A DNA stretch of 64,000 bases, taken from assembly GCF_003025555.1 (NCBI RefSeq), contig NZ_PYMH01000004.1:62001-126000 (forward strand). The letters run 5' to 3'. The first letter of the stretch is position 1, and every line of letters begins with the position of its first letter. Shown piece after piece: positions 24,735 through 34,290 of the stretch. The DNA is from Photobacterium lutimaris. GTDB taxonomy: Bacteria > Pseudomonadota > Gammaproteobacteria > Enterobacterales > Vibrionaceae. Position numbers and translations under genes: made by a program. Below the pieces are notes generated by a model. That model made no database searches. It saw only the letters and a list, made by a program, of their open reading frames with translations, and was not told the origin of the DNA.

Positions 24735-26813
24735 ATGAGCAACCAAAAGTCTCTTGATGCGATCAGGAAGATGAAGCTGGAGAATGATACTTCAGCCGGT
24801 AACCTTGTAGACCTACTCCCTATCGAAGTACAAAAGCGTGACTTCGATCTAACATTCCTAGACAACTTGAGCGAAGAGCGTCCTCGTCTTCTGGTTCAAG
24901 CGAAAGATCTCGCTGAATTTAAAGCGAAGGTACAGGCTGATGAATCACACTGCATGTTCGATGATTTCTTCAACAACTCTACGGCTAAGTTCCTAGAGAC
25001 GGCCCCGTATGAAGAGCCTCAGCCTTACCCAGAAGAGACGGTTGGTAAAGCATCGCTATGGCGTCCTTACTGGCGCCAGATGTACGTTGATTGCCAAATG
25101 GCGCTTAACGCGACACGTAACCTAGCTATTGCAGGTATCGTAAAAGAAGATGAAGAGCTTATTGCTAAAGCAAAAGCTTGGACCCTAAAGCTCTCTACCT
25201 ACGATCCAGAAGGCGTAACGTCTCGTGGTTACAACGACGAAGCGGCATTCCGCGTTATCGCTGCTATGGCTTGGGGCTACGACTGGCTACACGCTCACTT
25301 CACTGACGAAGAGCGCCAGCAAGTTCAAGATGCGCTGATTGAGCGTCTAGATGAAATCATGCATCACCTAAAAGTGACGGTTGATCTTCTAAACAACCCG
25401 CTAAACAGCCACGGTGTTCGCTCTATCTCTTCTGCTATCATCCCAACGTGTATCGCGCTTTACCACGATCACCCGAAAGCAGGCGAGTACATTGCATACG
25501 CACTAGAGTACTACGCAGTACACTACCCGCCATGGGGCGGTGAAGACGGTGGTTGGGCTGAAGGTCCTGACTACTGGAACACCCAGACGGCATTCCTAGG
25601 CGAAGCATTCGACCTACTGAAAGCTTACTGTGGCGTAGACATGTTCAACAAGACATTCTACGAAAACACCGGTGATTTCCCGCTATACTGTATGCCTGTT
25701 CACTCTAAGCGCGCAAGCTTCTGTGATCAGTCTTCAATCGGTGATTTCCCAGGCCTAAAACTGGCTTACAACATCAAGCACTACGCGGGTGTTAACCAGA
25801 AGCCTGAGTACGTTTGGTACTACAACCAGCTAAAAGGCCGTGACACAGAAGCGCACACTAAATTCTACAACTTCGGTTGGTGGGACTTTGGCTACGACGA
25901 TCTTCGCTTCAACATCCTTTGGGATGCACCAGAAGAGAAAGCACCGTCAAACGACCCACTGTTGAAAGTATTCCCAATCACAGGTTGGGCGGCGTTCCAC
26001 AACAAGATGACTGAGCGTGATAACCACATTCACATGGTCTTCAAATGTTCGCCGTTTGGCTCTATCAGCCACTCGCACGGTGATCAGAACGCGTTCACTC
26101 TACACGCATTCGGTGAAACACTGGCTGCGATCACCGGTTACTACGGTGGTTTCGGTGTCGACATGCACACTAAGTGGCGTCGTCAAACGTTCTCTAAGAA
26201 CCTGCCTCTATTCGGCGGTAAGGGTCAGTATGGTGAGAACAAGAACACCGGTTACGAAGATCACCAAGACCGCTTCTGTATCGAAGCGGGCGGTACAATC
26301 TCAGACTACGATACTGAGTCTGATGTGAAGATGGTTGAAGGCGACGCGACGGCTTCTTACAAGTACTTCGTACCTGAAATCGAGTCTTACAAGCGTAAGA
26401 TCTGGTTCGTTCAAGGTAAAGTATTCGTCATGCAAGACAAGGCGACGCTTACTGAAGAGAAAGACATGACTTGGCTGATGCACACGACTTTCGCTAACGA
26501 AGTGGCTGACAAGTCGTTCACTATCCGTGGCGAGAAAGCGCACCTAGACGTGAACTTCATCAATGAGTCAGCAGACAACATCCTTTCTGTGAAGAATGTT
26601 GAAGGCTTCGGCGACGTTGACCCATACGAGTATAAGGATCTAGAAATCCACCGTCACATAGACGTTGAGTTCGGCGCTGCCAAAGAGCACAACATTCTAA
26701 CGCTACTTGTTCCTAACAAGAACAACGGCGAGCAGGTTGAGGTGTCTCACAAGCTTGAAGGCAACACGCTAATGCTGACTGTTGACGGTGAAATGGTCAC
26801 TATCGAGCTGTAA
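24735..26813 (+). CDS. Heparinase II/III-fold polysaccharide lyase, PL15-like (oligoalginate or related oligouronide lyase)
   Basis: 692 residues without a signal peptide. The helical half (to about residue 390) has NSHGVRSISSAII and GGEDGGWAEGPDYWN, and the beta half carries SPFGSISHSHGDQNAFTLHAFGE and GYYGGFGVDMHTKWRRQTFSKN (split here). This is the heparinase II/III-like C-terminal domain arrangement with His/Tyr/Asn catalysis. Size and lack of an export signal fit cytoplasmic exo-lyases such as PL15 oligoalginate lyases that release unsaturated monouronates; PL17 or a heparan-type member is possible. Codon choice is very biased (CTA, GGT, CGT, AAC, TTC), unlike the neighbours, implying strong expression. 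It stands alone between a terminator and a palindromic operator. Confidence 0.75.
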   Translation: MSNQKSLDAIRKMKLENDTSAGNLVDLLPIEVQKRDFDLTFLDNLSEERPRLLVQAKDLAEFKAKVQADESHCMFDDFFNNSTAKFLETAPYEEPQPYPEETVGKASLWRPYWRQMYVDCQMALNATRNLAIAGIVKEDEELIAKAKAWTLKLSTYDPEGVTSRGYNDEAAFRVIAAMAWGYDWLHAHFTDEERQQVQDALIERLDEIMHHLKVTVDLLNNPLNSHGVRSISSAIIPTCIALYHDHPKAGEYIAYALEYYAVHYPPWGGEDGGWAEGPDYWNTQTAFLGEAFDLLKAYCGVDMFNKTFYENTGDFPLYCMPVHSKRASFCDQSSIGDFPGLKLAYNIKHYAGVNQKPEYVWYYNQLKGRDTEAHTKFYNFGWWDFGYDDLRFNILWDAPEEKAPSNDPLLKVFPITGWAAFHNKMTERDNHIHMVFKCSPFGSISHSHGDQNAFTLHAFGETLAAITGYYGGFGVDMHTKWRRQTFSKNLPLFGGKGQYGENKNTGYEDHQDRFCIEAGGTISDYDTESDVKMVEGDATASYKYFVPEIESYKRKIWFVQGKVFVMQDKATLTEEKDMTWLMHTTFANEVADKSFTIRGEKAHLDVNFINESADNILSVKNVEGFGDVDPYEYKDLEIHRHIDVEFGAAKEHNILTLLVPNKNNGEQVEVSHKLEGNTLMLTVDGEMVTIEL

Positions 26814-26851
26814 GCGATTGAATAAAAAGTCGTAGACTGATCAAGATAGTA

Positions 26852-26885
26852 AAGCCCTAGGTTTGTGCCTAGGGCTTTTGTTTTT
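26852..26885 (+). terminator. Rho-independent terminator after the lyase
   Basis: Stem AAGCCCTAGG / CCTAGGGCTT with loop TTTGTG, then TTGTTTTT. Confidence 0.9.
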
Positions 26886-26928
26886 GAGCATGTCTACCAT
26901 CTTTAACACAGTCCAAAAAGGACTCACT

Positions 26929-28386
26929 CTAGTCAGCGATTGGCAGGCCACTTGGAACACGCTTGGGTGCTTGGTCACGAATATCCAGGCTGGCTGGGTC
27001 CGTTAGCGCATATAGAAATTCCATAATTTTATTGATGTCTTCTTTGCTGTAATTAAGTTTGTTTATCTCGCTGGCATTGGCTATTTTCTCGACGAGGTAC
27101 TCGTTATCCATCACGTCAAAATCAATCGCATCCAAGTCAGGGCGAGACGGCATCTGTACCTGATTTGTATCGTAGTTATACAAAGAGTCAATCGCGTTGA
27201 CATGATGCTCGACGACTCCTCGCAGCGTACTGTATGCGCCAACATGTCCGTAAGGGGCGGTAAGCACAACATTGCGCAGTGATGGCGTTCGGAATTTGTA
27301 TAAATCGTTGTGATCTCCACTTACGCGGAAATGGCCAAAATCTTCGCGACCGTTGTGACCATCGCCTTTACCCGGTCCTATTTGGGGCATGGCAATGGCA
27401 TGAAAATCTTGATCCGTCTGCAATGTACCGCTGTGGCAACTACCACATGTTTGATTTTTTCGATTTCGTGGATTGCCGTTATAAAATAGCCTCATCCCCT
27501 CTTGAGCTGTAAGGCTCATTGCGCGGGGATCACCTCGTAAGAAACGGTCAAATGGGCTGTTATCAGCGCGGAAACTTGTACCGATATAAGCAGCAATCGA
27601 GTTTCCCACATGAGTAATATTGATATCCGCAGCACTGTTCACATCATCGAATGCGCTTTGGAACATAGAGACATATTCCGGAATACCTCTTAGCCGCTCG
27701 ATGAGAATTTCCCAAACGCCGTCTGAACCTGAAAAAATGTCATTGGCGGCGGCTTCTGCAACCTCATTTTCTGGAACGCCATATTGGTCTACTTGCCCTG
27801 CCATTTCTGTCACATTTGTGAGCGGAAGAATATTTTGGGCAGCCAAAATACTATCTAGGCCTACGGGCAGTTGATGGCCTGCGGGTGAATTGAAGCCACT
27901 GGCAAATGACGGATCAGGAAAAATACGACCATCATTAAACAATACGTTAATGTCATGCAGCCCACGGTTGAAAAGATCGGGTGAATTGTGTGGAACACGT
28001 TGAACAATGGCATGATTGCCACTGCCAGTGTTTCTGGCTGGATGGCCTAACCCTTTACCGCCTTCACCCACAGAGAGTGATAAGGCATCGCCAGTATTTG
28101 TTAAAACATGATGGCAAGTCCCGCAGGAAATATTTTTATTACCACTCAATATCTTATCGAAAAATAGGTTCTTACCTAACTCGACTTGAGCCGGATCGGA
28201 CTGACGAAAATCCCTATGCGTTAGAGGTTTCAGGTCAAAAGGGTTGTTAGCCGCCGAAGAAGATACACTATTGTCTCCATTATTTGTTGGTTTTGATGGG
28301 AAATCAAAGCCATCGATAGCGATAGCACTCGAACTGATCCAAACACCACTTATTATTAGACTTATTTTAAGTGTATTAAATTTCAT
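26929..28386 (-). CDS. Di-haem cytochrome c peroxidase / MauG-family protein
   Basis: 485 residues with a signal peptide (cleavage near AIA-ID). Two haem c attachment motifs are present, CGTCH (Cys88-His92) and CGSCH (Cys314-His318), plus the family's N-terminal ELGKNLFFDKIL. The protein sits in the periplasm and either reduces hydrogen peroxide with electrons from small cytochromes or, like MauG, oxidises another target. It is longer than classical CcpA (about 340 aa), mainly by insertions between the two haem domains, so I do not give a gene name. It has no obvious operon partner. Confidence 0.88.
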   Translation of the reverse strand: MKFNTLKISLIISGVWISSSAIAIDGFDFPSKPTNNGDNSVSSSAANNPFDLKPLTHRDFRQSDPAQVELGKNLFFDKILSGNKNISCGTCHHVLTNTGDALSLSVGEGGKGLGHPARNTGSGNHAIVQRVPHNSPDLFNRGLHDINVLFNDGRIFPDPSFASGFNSPAGHQLPVGLDSILAAQNILPLTNVTEMAGQVDQYGVPENEVAEAAANDIFSGSDGVWEILIERLRGIPEYVSMFQSAFDDVNSAADINITHVGNSIAAYIGTSFRADNSPFDRFLRGDPRAMSLTAQEGMRLFYNGNPRNRKNQTCGSCHSGTLQTDQDFHAIAMPQIGPGKGDGHNGREDFGHFRVSGDHNDLYKFRTPSLRNVVLTAPYGHVGAYSTLRGVVEHHVNAIDSLYNYDTNQVQMPSRPDLDAIDFDVMDNEYLVEKIANASEINKLNYSKEDINKIMEFLYALTDPASLDIRDQAPKRVPSGLPIAD

Positions 28387-28619
28387 TTTTACCCCCTGTA
28401 AAGTGAGAGCTAATCAGCAGAAAAGCCCCCATATCAAAGATAATTGCTTTAACAGGCAGTAACAGCGTTGCTTGTATCGGGTCTTACATTTATTACGATG
28501 TGATCTTTTACTAAACAGGATCTTAATTACAGCACTTTTATCAGGTAATAAAAATACACATAAAGCAAAATTGTGATGTGATTTTTCGAGTAGTGATTAG
28601 TTGGTAAAGCGGAAAGGGT

Positions 28620-28677
28620 GAGAGCGAAACACTTTGGTGCGCATCGGGGGAAGTGATGCGTTAAGTGCTTCGCTCTC
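28620..28677 (-). terminator. Hairpin terminator after the PTS permease gene
   Basis: Outer arms GAGAGCGAA / TTCGCTCTC (28620-28628 / 28669-28677) with further pairing CACTT / AAGTG and GCGCATC / GATGCGT inside. The remaining 28387-28706 DNA shows no gene. Confidence 0.65.
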
Positions 28678-28706
28678 GGGGGAACTGTTATCGAGTCAGT
28701 TTGGCA

Positions 28707-30161
28707 TTAGCTCAACTGGCTTTTCATCTCCTGAGCGACTTTATCAACCTTGCCCATACCGACAATCACTTGCAGGCCGCCAGCACCGATAGTAACAACG
28801 CCAGCGGCACCCAGCGCCTTCATTGCTTCTTTGTCTGCAATTGAAGAGTCTTTCACCGTCAGACGTAGGCGGGTAATACAGTTATCGACTTCTAGGATAT
28901 TCTCTTTGCCACCGATAGCCGCGATGTAGGCATTGGCTAACTCCCCCATGTCGTCCTGGTTTACACCGCTCTGCTCGTCTTTGCCACGTCCAGGAGTCAT
29001 CAGATTGAATTTGGTGATAGTGACTCTGAATACGCTGTAGTAAAGTGCGAAAAACACAAAACCTTGAACAATCAGCATGTACCATTTGGTTGCTAGTGGG
29101 TTTTGGCTAGAAAGTACGAGGTCAACCAAACCTGCCGAGAAGCCGAAACCTGCCATCCATTCCATTGTCGCTGCGATGTAGAGTGAAATACCTGTCAGTA
29201 CGGCGTGGATCAGGTACAGCACAGGGGCGACGAACATGAAGCTGAACTCTAGTGGTTCGGTGATCCCTGTGAAGAAAGAGGCCATCGCTGCCGCAAGCAT
29301 GATAGAGAAGACTTTGTCTTTGTTTTTCTTGTCTGCACACTGGTAAATAGCCAATGCTGCACCTGGTAGGCCGAACATCATAATTGGGAAGAAACCGGCT
29401 TGGTACATTCCCGTTTGACCTATAACCGCAGTACCGTTGGCGATTGATTGTGCCCCGCCGAGGAAGTTCGGGATGTCATTAATGCCGACGACATCAAACC
29501 AGAATACCGGATACAGAGCATGGTGCATGCCGATGGTTAGCATCAGGCGGTTGAAGAAACCGAACAAGCCTGCGCCCAGCGCGCCCATGGATTGAAGTTG
29601 GGTACCGAAAGCGATCAGGGCATCGTAAATCACCGGCCATACGAACAACAAGATACTGGCAAGCAGGATACCGGCAATAGAGGTGAGGATCGGAACTAGG
29701 CGTTTGCCGCTAAAGAAAGCCAGCGCTTTTGGCAATTCGACTTCATGGAAACGGTTATAGATCTCAGCCGAGACAATACCGACGAGGATACCGACAAATT
29801 GATTGGCAACCTTATCGAAAGCCGCAGGTACGACATCGGCAGGGATCCCTTGAAGCTGGGCGACCACAGCTGGTGACAATAAAGTGGTCAGAACCATAAA
29901 GCAGACATAGCCGGACAATGCCGCCGCGCCACTTTTATCACGGCTAAGGCCGAAGGTAACACCGATAGCAAAGAGGACAGCCATGTTATCAATGATGGCT
30001 GCACCTGATTTAATAAGTAGGGCAGCGACGACACTTTCTGAACCCCAGCCAACGGGGTCCATCCAATAACCAATTCCCATCAGGATAGCCGCTGCTGGAA
30101 GGGTGGCTACTGGTACCATTAGGGCCTTTCCGACCTTTTGTAGATATCCAAGTATATTCAT
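28707..30161 (-). CDS. nagE: PTS EIICB permease, glucose/N-acetylglucosamine type
   Basis: 484 residues. EIIC spans about 1-380 with roughly ten hydrophobic segments, opening with MNILGYLQKVGKALMVPVA and containing ITEPLEFSFMF, the conserved substrate region. EIIB follows with the phosphorylated Cys428 in VDNCITRLRLTV. There is no EIIA domain, so it would use Crr (EIIA-Glc), as in other vibrios. It imports and phosphorylates a hexose, most likely N-acetylglucosamine; glucose or a related sugar cannot be excluded, so the gene symbol is tentative. It is divergent from a LysR regulator at 30350, which may control it. Confidence 0.8.
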   Translation of the reverse strand: MNILGYLQKVGKALMVPVATLPAAAILMGIGYWMDPVGWGSESVVAALLIKSGAAIIDNMAVLFAIGVTFGLSRDKSGAAALSGYVCFMVLTTLLSPAVVAQLQGIPADVVPAAFDKVANQFVGILVGIVSAEIYNRFHEVELPKALAFFSGKRLVPILTSIAGILLASILLFVWPVIYDALIAFGTQLQSMGALGAGLFGFFNRLMLTIGMHHALYPVFWFDVVGINDIPNFLGGAQSIANGTAVIGQTGMYQAGFFPIMMFGLPGAALAIYQCADKKNKDKVFSIMLAAAMASFFTGITEPLEFSFMFVAPVLYLIHAVLTGISLYIAATMEWMAGFGFSAGLVDLVLSSQNPLATKWYMLIVQGFVFFALYYSVFRVTITKFNLMTPGRGKDEQSGVNQDDMGELANAYIAAIGGKENILEVDNCITRLRLTVKDSSIADKEAMKALGAAGVVTIGAGGLQVIVGMGKVDKVAQEMKSQLS

Positions 30162-30349
30162 GATTTACCTTGTTATTTTGTGGGGCGAAGAAACTTTTTC
30201 AGGCAGCATAAACCACCTGCCAATCCTTTTGACAGATATGACCCGTGAATTTATGGGGGGGATAATCGGTAATTACAGAGCGACGGACAAACGAAAAATG
30301 CAGTACAATGTATTAAAAATATTAATAGATAGATTTGGTTGGTGGTTGG

Positions 30350-31315
30350 GTGGAAAAAGTAGAAAGAAAGCAACAGCTATTGGCTAACATGCATTCTTTC
30401 AGTGTGGTTGCTAAATATCTGAGCTTTACCAAAGCCGCTCAGGAGCTGAATCTAACTCAGGGGGCTGTAAGTCATAGGATCAAAAACTTGGAAAAGCAGC
30501 TGGGCTTCCCATTGTTTGTCAGGTTGACCCGTCGAATGGAATTGACGCCGGAAGGGGAAAGGTTGCTCCTGACTTTGAACCAGTCGTTTGAAAGCATCTT
30601 CAGTGAGCTTGAAGATATCATCAGCAATGATTTGAGCGGGGAGCTCTATATCGGTACCTCCCCTGCGTTTGCTAGCAGTTGGTTGATGCCAAGGCTTGGG
30701 AAGTTTCGCGAGTTATATCCACAGTTGAATTTGCGGATGAAGGTAAAAGGTTATCGACCTGACTTTCAATATGAGCCACTGGATGCCGCTATTTATTATA
30801 GTAGCGGGCACTACCCTGATTGTTACAGCACTAGGTTGTTTGACGAACGCCGTATCCCTGTGTGTACCCCTGACTATGCACGGCAGTTCAATCTGGCCAG
30901 TGGTGATATCCATGGGCTAAAGGAAGTGACGTTTATCCATGGTGAACGCTCGCAAATATGGTCTCGCTGGTTGAAGGCGATGGGGGGAGATATCAATTGT
31001 TATCTCAATACATGTACTTTTAACCACTATGAACATGACATTATGGCTGCAAGGCAGTCCCTAGGAGTTGCAATGGGACGACTTCGGTTTGTATTGCCTT
31101 ATTTTAGAACTGGCGAGCTTGTTGCCCCGTTTGAATCGATAAATAACGGCTTAGGTTATGACTTGGTATGTCCTGAAGGGATGCAGAAGCGGCCAAAATT
31201 TCAGGCTTTTGCCCGCTGGCTAGCGAAGGAAGTCGAACAGGAGAACCAGTTTGATCTCGATAGTGCCGACTTTAATTTAACTGACATCAATAGTACCAAT
31301 ATCAAGATAACTTGA
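30350..31315 (+). CDS. LysR-family regulator (GcvA/DsdC-like)
   Basis: About 321 residues from GTG 30350; TTG 30335 or ATG 30389 are alternatives because no strong ribosome site is seen. The N-terminal winged helix reads FSVVAKYLSFTKAAQELNLT, then GAVSHRIKNLEKQLG, typical of the GcvA/DsdC branch. The C-terminal part is a periplasmic-binding-like effector domain. Divergent from the PTS permease at 28707 and close to dadA, so it could control sugar uptake or D-amino-acid use. It converges with another LysR gene only 3 bp away. Confidence 0.88.
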   Translation: MEKVERKQQLLANMHSFSVVAKYLSFTKAAQELNLTQGAVSHRIKNLEKQLGFPLFVRLTRRMELTPEGERLLLTLNQSFESIFSELEDIISNDLSGELYIGTSPAFASSWLMPRLGKFRELYPQLNLRMKVKGYRPDFQYEPLDAAIYYSSGHYPDCYSTRLFDERRIPVCTPDYARQFNLASGDIHGLKEVTFIHGERSQIWSRWLKAMGGDINCYLNTCTFNHYEHDIMAARQSLGVAMGRLRFVLPYFRTGELVAPFESINNGLGYDLVCPEGMQKRPKFQAFARWLAKEVEQENQFDLDSADFNLTDINSTNIKIT

Positions 31316-31318
31316 TGT

Positions 31319-32242
31319 TTATGTGAATAGCGTTGAGGGCTGCTGTTTCAGCCACTGACAAAAGCAGTCTACGGCTGGTGTGCTCCGTTGGCGAAAAAGG
31401 AAGTAACCCGCTTTGGCCTTAATGGCAGGGAATGGTGCAACTAGCCGCTTTTGCTCAATTTCACTACCCAGTAACGCCTGTCGGGCTAGAGCCACGCCGA
31501 GCCCGGCTTCTGCTGCTGCCATCGCCATATCAGTTCGGTTGAAATAATGTCCCTGGGGTGAATGAGAAAGTTTGAGCCCCATCGAATCAAACCAGTACTG
31601 CCACTCTTGATCTTTTTGCGCACCTTGCCAAGGCATCGCATCGTGCAGCAAAGTGACGTTTTGCCAGATGCAATCAGATTGCCAGCTATGGTCGAGGTAA
31701 TACTCTGGGCTCATAACCGGAACAAGGTGCTCTTCAAGCAAAAGTTCACCGTTTGTCGAATCGCTGTCTGCATATGCAGCTCCGAACTGGCAGTAATCAA
31801 TCATCAAATCCACATCATCACATTGGTGATCAACCAGTGCACCGTCGGCAAAGGTTTGTACTTTCAGATCTGGGTATTGTCGATTGAAGTCATGCAACTT
31901 GGGCACCAGCCACTTGAAGGCAAAAGACGGGGTCAGTTTGAGACGGATCTCCGAACTTGTTTCAGGCGCCTTTAGCTCTGCTAATACTTGTTTGATTTTA
32001 TGAATACTCAGATCAACCACGGCAAATAATTGCCTACCTTCATCCGTTAATGTCAGCCCCCTTGAATGACGGTGAAACAAGGTGAGATCAAGCCGCTGCT
32101 CCAACTGTTTAATCTGTTGGCTTAGTGCGCCAGTGGTGAGGTGCAGCTCTTGTGCCGCTTTGGTCAGGCTTTGATGCTTGGCGACAACGGCGAAGGTTGC
32201 CAAACCGGCAAATGTACTTGCTCTCACGAGATACCTCGGCAT
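31319..32242 (-). CDS. LysR-family regulator, divergent from dadA
   Basis: 307 residues: HTH ATFAVVAKHQSLTKAAQELH with TGALSQQIKQLEQRL, followed by a substrate-binding domain of the GcvA-like type (RLKLTPSFAFKWLVPKL). It is transcribed away from dadA across a 155-bp intergenic region, the usual layout for a LysR regulator and its target, so control of D-amino-acid catabolism is the likely job (inference). Confidence 0.87.
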   Translation of the reverse strand: MPRYLVRASTFAGLATFAVVAKHQSLTKAAQELHLTTGALSQQIKQLEQRLDLTLFHRHSRGLTLTDEGRQLFAVVDLSIHKIKQVLAELKAPETSSEIRLKLTPSFAFKWLVPKLHDFNRQYPDLKVQTFADGALVDHQCDDVDLMIDYCQFGAAYADSDSTNGELLLEEHLVPVMSPEYYLDHSWQSDCIWQNVTLLHDAMPWQGAQKDQEWQYWFDSMGLKLSHSPQGHYFNRTDMAMAAAEAGLGVALARQALLGSEIEQKRLVAPFPAIKAKAGYFLFRQRSTPAVDCFCQWLKQQPSTLFT

Positions 32243-32397
32243 GTTTAATACGGATTGAACGCTATCTGTGTTTAGTTTTCCTAAATGCAGCCCTTAAATA
32301 ATATCGATTGTTAGCAGAATGTAAATCAAGGATTCTTGCTCGCACAATAATGCGTTATTAATCCAGATTTGCTGGATGAGTTTGATTGAGGGTTCAG

Positions 32398-33654
32398 ATG
32401 GAAGTTATTGTATTGGGTAGTGGCGTGGTTGGGTTGACGTCGGCATGGTATCTGCGCCAAGCCGGTCATGATGTCACCGTTATTGATCGCCAGTCTCGCA
32501 GTGCCGAGGAAACCAGCTTTGCCAATGCAGGGCAGATTTCTTATGGCTATTCATCACCTTGGGCAGCACCGGGGATTCCAGTGAAAGCGATGAAGTGGCT
32601 AATGCAAGAGCATGCACCGTTGAAAATCAAGCCATCTGTTTCGCCTGAGTTGTACCTCTGGGCCAGCAAGATGTTGGCTAACTGCAATATCAACCGTTAT
32701 CAGGTAAACAAATCTCGCATGCTGCGCATCGCAAATTATAGCCGTGAGTGCCTGAAGCAGCTGCGTAATGATCTTGAGTTGAACTACGAAGGCCGTCAGC
32801 AGGGCACATTGCAGGTGTTTCGCACCAGTAAGCAGATGGAAGCGGTAGCCAAAGATATTGAATTATTGGCCGCAAGCGGTACGCGTTATCAGGAGCTAGA
32901 TGTTGCCGGCTGTGTTGCCGCAGAACCCGCGCTGGCATCGGTACAAGAAAAGCTGGTGGGTGGTTTACGCCTACCGGATGATGAAACGGGGGATTGTTAC
33001 CTGTTTTGTCAGCAACTTACCGTTTTGGCAGAACAAGCAGGGGTTAAGTTTCTGTTTGATACCGATGTGTCCCGTTTAGAGGTGGACGACAATCGAATTA
33101 CCTCGGTACATACTAGCCGTGGTGAGCACAAGGCTGATGCCTTTGTGGTGGCGATGGGGAGTTATTCGCCTCAGATTTTGTCCCAAGCAGGGATTGTGGT
33201 ACCTGTGTATCCGGTGAAGGGATACTCGCTGACCATGCCGATAAAAAATGGCGATGCGGCTCCGATATCAACGGTGATGGACGAGACCTACAAGGTGGCG
33301 ATGACTCGGTTTAATGATCGGATCCGAGTCGCCGGTACAGCAGAACTGGCTGGGTTTGATTTAGGCTTGGCTGAAAAGCGTAAGGCAACCATTACAATGG
33401 TTATTCAGGACTTGTTTCCACAAGGAGGCGAGATAGAGAAAGCGGAATACTGGACGGGATTAAGGCCGATGACGCCTGATGGCACGCCAGTTATTGGTAA
33501 AACACCGATTAAGAACCTGTTCACCAATTCCGGTCATGGCACATTAGGCTGGACGATGGCCTGCGGCTCGGGCAAGTTGCTGGCAGATATTGTTAGTGCG
33601 AAAGAGACCGATATCGATATAAACGGGTTGGATGTCTACCGCTATATCCACTAA
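32398..33654 (+). CDS. dadA: D-amino acid dehydrogenase (DadA)
   Basis: 418 residues from ATG 32398, placed five bases after GAGGG; TTG 32386 would sit inside that ribosome site. The N-terminal Rossmann motif VIVLGSGVVGLTSAWYL binds FAD. EETSFANAGQISYGYSSPWAAPG is characteristic of DadA (split by length here), and the C-terminus has YWTGLRPMTPDGTPVIG and NSGHGTLGWTMACGSG. It oxidises D-amino acids (notably D-alanine) to 2-oxo acids at the inner membrane, feeding electrons to quinone. No alanine racemase gene (dadX) follows, unlike in E. coli. It probably answers to the divergent LysR. Confidence 0.93.
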   Translation: MEVIVLGSGVVGLTSAWYLRQAGHDVTVIDRQSRSAEETSFANAGQISYGYSSPWAAPGIPVKAMKWLMQEHAPLKIKPSVSPELYLWASKMLANCNINRYQVNKSRMLRIANYSRECLKQLRNDLELNYEGRQQGTLQVFRTSKQMEAVAKDIELLAASGTRYQELDVAGCVAAEPALASVQEKLVGGLRLPDDETGDCYLFCQQLTVLAEQAGVKFLFDTDVSRLEVDDNRITSVHTSRGEHKADAFVVAMGSYSPQILSQAGIVVPVYPVKGYSLTMPIKNGDAAPISTVMDETYKVAMTRFNDRIRVAGTAELAGFDLGLAEKRKATITMVIQDLFPQGGEIEKAEYWTGLRPMTPDGTPVIGKTPIKNLFTNSGHGTLGWTMACGSGKLLADIVSAKETDIDINGLDVYRYIH

Positions 33655-33677
33655 GGGTTATAGATAAACGAAAGGGG

Positions 33678-33803
33678 TTATTGGTTACGACTCTTTGTTT
33701 TGTCTTTATTGCGCTTAATGATTTTTTCGATCAAACGTATCGCAATGAAGCAGATAGCCCCAGCAAGCAATAGGATCCAATATATCTGATTAGAGATATC
33801 CAT
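33678..33803 (-). CDS. 41-aa single-span membrane peptide
   Basis: The minus strand carries a near-perfect ribosome site GGAGGAACTC in front of ATG 33803. The 41 residues have one hydrophobic helix (IYWILLLAGAICFIAIRLI) and then a strongly basic tail (EKIIKRNKDKTKSRNQ), so a cytoplasmic C-terminus is expected from the positive-inside rule. Function unknown. Confidence 0.7.
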   Translation of the reverse strand: MDISNQIYWILLLAGAICFIAIRLIEKIIKRNKDKTKSRNQ

Positions 33804-33935
33804 GAGTTCCTCCATAAAGCTACAAGTGATTGAATCAGTATAACCTAACGGGCTGCTATATAAAGAGTTCTGACCGATTGTTGCAAGTTTGAATCGTGAG
33901 CCGCATTGATGATGCGGCTCTAATCTGCTTGCTTA

Positions 33936-34118
33936 TTAGCAATTGCCTTTCTTGGCTTGGCCTGGCGGGCAGAAGTTACCGTTTCCATGGCTGTGGTGTT
34001 CATCTTTGGTTGATGCCTTGATGTTCACACCGTCAACTTCTCCTTCGATATGGGTCAGTTGGCAGCCGGTTAAGGTAACAGATGCAAATAGGGCCAGAAG
34101 CAAAGTGATTTTTTTCAT
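33936..34118 (-). CDS. Small lipoprotein with FCPPGQAKKGNC tail
   Basis: 60 residues; lipobox LTGC (Cys19). The mature part ends with GNGNFCPPGQAKKGNC, a Gly/His-rich then Cys-bearing tail seen in small proteobacterial lipoproteins of unknown role. It stands alone. Confidence 0.75.
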   Translation of the reverse strand: MKKITLLLALFASVTLTGCQLTHIEGEVDGVNIKASTKDEHHSHGNGNFCPPGQAKKGNC

Positions 34119-34224
34119 CGTTTAAACTGCAATAGTAAGGGACAAAAACAAGGTGCGGAATGTACGATTTTTGCGCTTGTGTTGTGTCAGGAAAGTGTCA
34201 GCGGATAGTCAGTTTAGAAAGCGC

Positions 34225-34256
34225 GAAAAGCGAACCTTTTTTCAGGTCCGCTTTTC
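34225..34256 (-). terminator. Terminator after the agmatine deiminase gene
   Basis: Arms GAAAAGCG-ACCT / AGGT-CGCTTTTC (34225-34237 / 34244-34256, one mismatch) around TTTTTTC. Confidence 0.6.
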
Positions 34257-34290
34257 ATTGGTTAAATAAGCAACGGTTTCAATCTATTAA

